Shown here: in pieces, positions 5,003 to 5,102 of the stretch
Layout: the number at the start of each line of letters is the position of its first letter
How positions within the stretch are numbered: the first letter of the stretch is position 1
Source: DATDYW01 sp044375695
GTDB lineage: Bacteria; Patescibacteriota; Minisyncoccia; Phycocordibacterales; JAACPR01
DNA length: 5,102 nucleotides
Direction of reading: 5' to 3'
Assembly: GCA_044375695.1 (NCBI GenBank)
Contig: JBILMG010000045.1
Coordinates: 1-5,102 of the forward strand
Notes under the pieces: model-generated
The model's input: the letters and a program-made list of their open reading frames with translations, nothing else
The model's database searches: none
Told to the model about the DNA's origin: nothing
Position numbers and translations under genes: made by a program

Positions 5003-5102
5003 ATGCCTTTCGACCCCTTCCTCTTCACCCGCCACGACCACCTCGGCGTGCCGGTCTTCGTTCGCAAGCTGCCGTGGGTCTCCGGCCACGCGGCCATTCG
5101 CA
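5003..5102 (+). CDS. N-terminal fragment, possibly M16-like peptidase
   Basis: An open frame starts at ATG 5003 and runs off the window after 33 codons. The protein begins MPFDPFLFTRHDHLG and continues VPVFVRKLPWVSGHAAIR. The pattern (short lead, then G-(V/I)-P-V-(Y/F)-hxxLPW followed by a beta-strand-like segment) resembles the first strand of the insulinase/M16 peptidase fold, where a substrate-like N-terminal strand precedes the zinc-binding HxxEH helix. That helix would lie beyond the window, so the catalytic residues cannot be checked. The start is supported by the extended -10 box 6 nt upstream; there is no ribosome-binding site. I am fairly sure it is coding and unsure of the family. 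Confidence 0.65.
   Translation, partial: MPFDPFLFTRHDHLGVPVFVRKLPWVSGHAAIR

Noticed and set aside
1..5102. CRISPR arrays, insertion sequences, toxin-antitoxin or defence genes
   Set aside because: No regularly spaced direct repeats, no transposase-like frame and no recognisable defence domain were seen on either strand.

Overview
The window is bacterial. The first 132 bases encode the C-terminus of ribosomal protein L19, and there is a bacterial-type tRNA-Leu and simple intrinsic terminators. The DNA is GC-rich. Three protein genes have a sigma70-like -10 hexamer 6-8 nt before the ATG and no Shine-Dalgarno sequence, so they look leaderless. That trait, the small compact genes, a very large low-complexity Ala/Pro/Glu/Arg protein and a tRNA without encoded CCA suggest to me a GC-rich member of the Patescibacteria/CPR (Paceibacteria or Kaiserbacteria type). 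This is an inference from style, not from a marker gene.

Layout: (1) 1-132, end of rplS, closed by a strong GNRA-loop terminator (148-185). (2) 210-1589 (+), an FAD-dependent amine/amino-acid oxidoreductase of the DAO fold, whose promoter abuts the rplS terminator. (3) 1598-1639, a perfect 42-nt palindrome between two convergent genes, probably a shared bidirectional terminator. (4) 1653-4466 (-), a 937-residue protein of unknown function: mostly disordered and charged, with a short coiled coil, a Pro-rich tandem repeat, a (Pro-Ala)8 run and a hydrophobic/aromatic, Lys-ended C-terminus. (5) 4467-4554, an 88-bp divergent intergenic region with the promoter of gene 4 and that of the tRNA. (6) 4555-4637 (+), tRNA-Leu(GAG) with a terminator. 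(7) 4638-5002, a 365-bp gene-free stretch. Its first half holds nested inverted repeats, including a perfect 32-bp inverted copy of the 3' end of the tRNA and its trailer. Its second half is almost devoid of G on the + strand. (8) 5003-5102 (+), the start of a protein that may be an M16-like peptidase.

The genes do not form one pathway. Each appears to be its own transcription unit with its own promoter or terminator. The least explained parts are the tRNA-derived inverted repeat cluster (4618-4841) and the large unrecognised protein.
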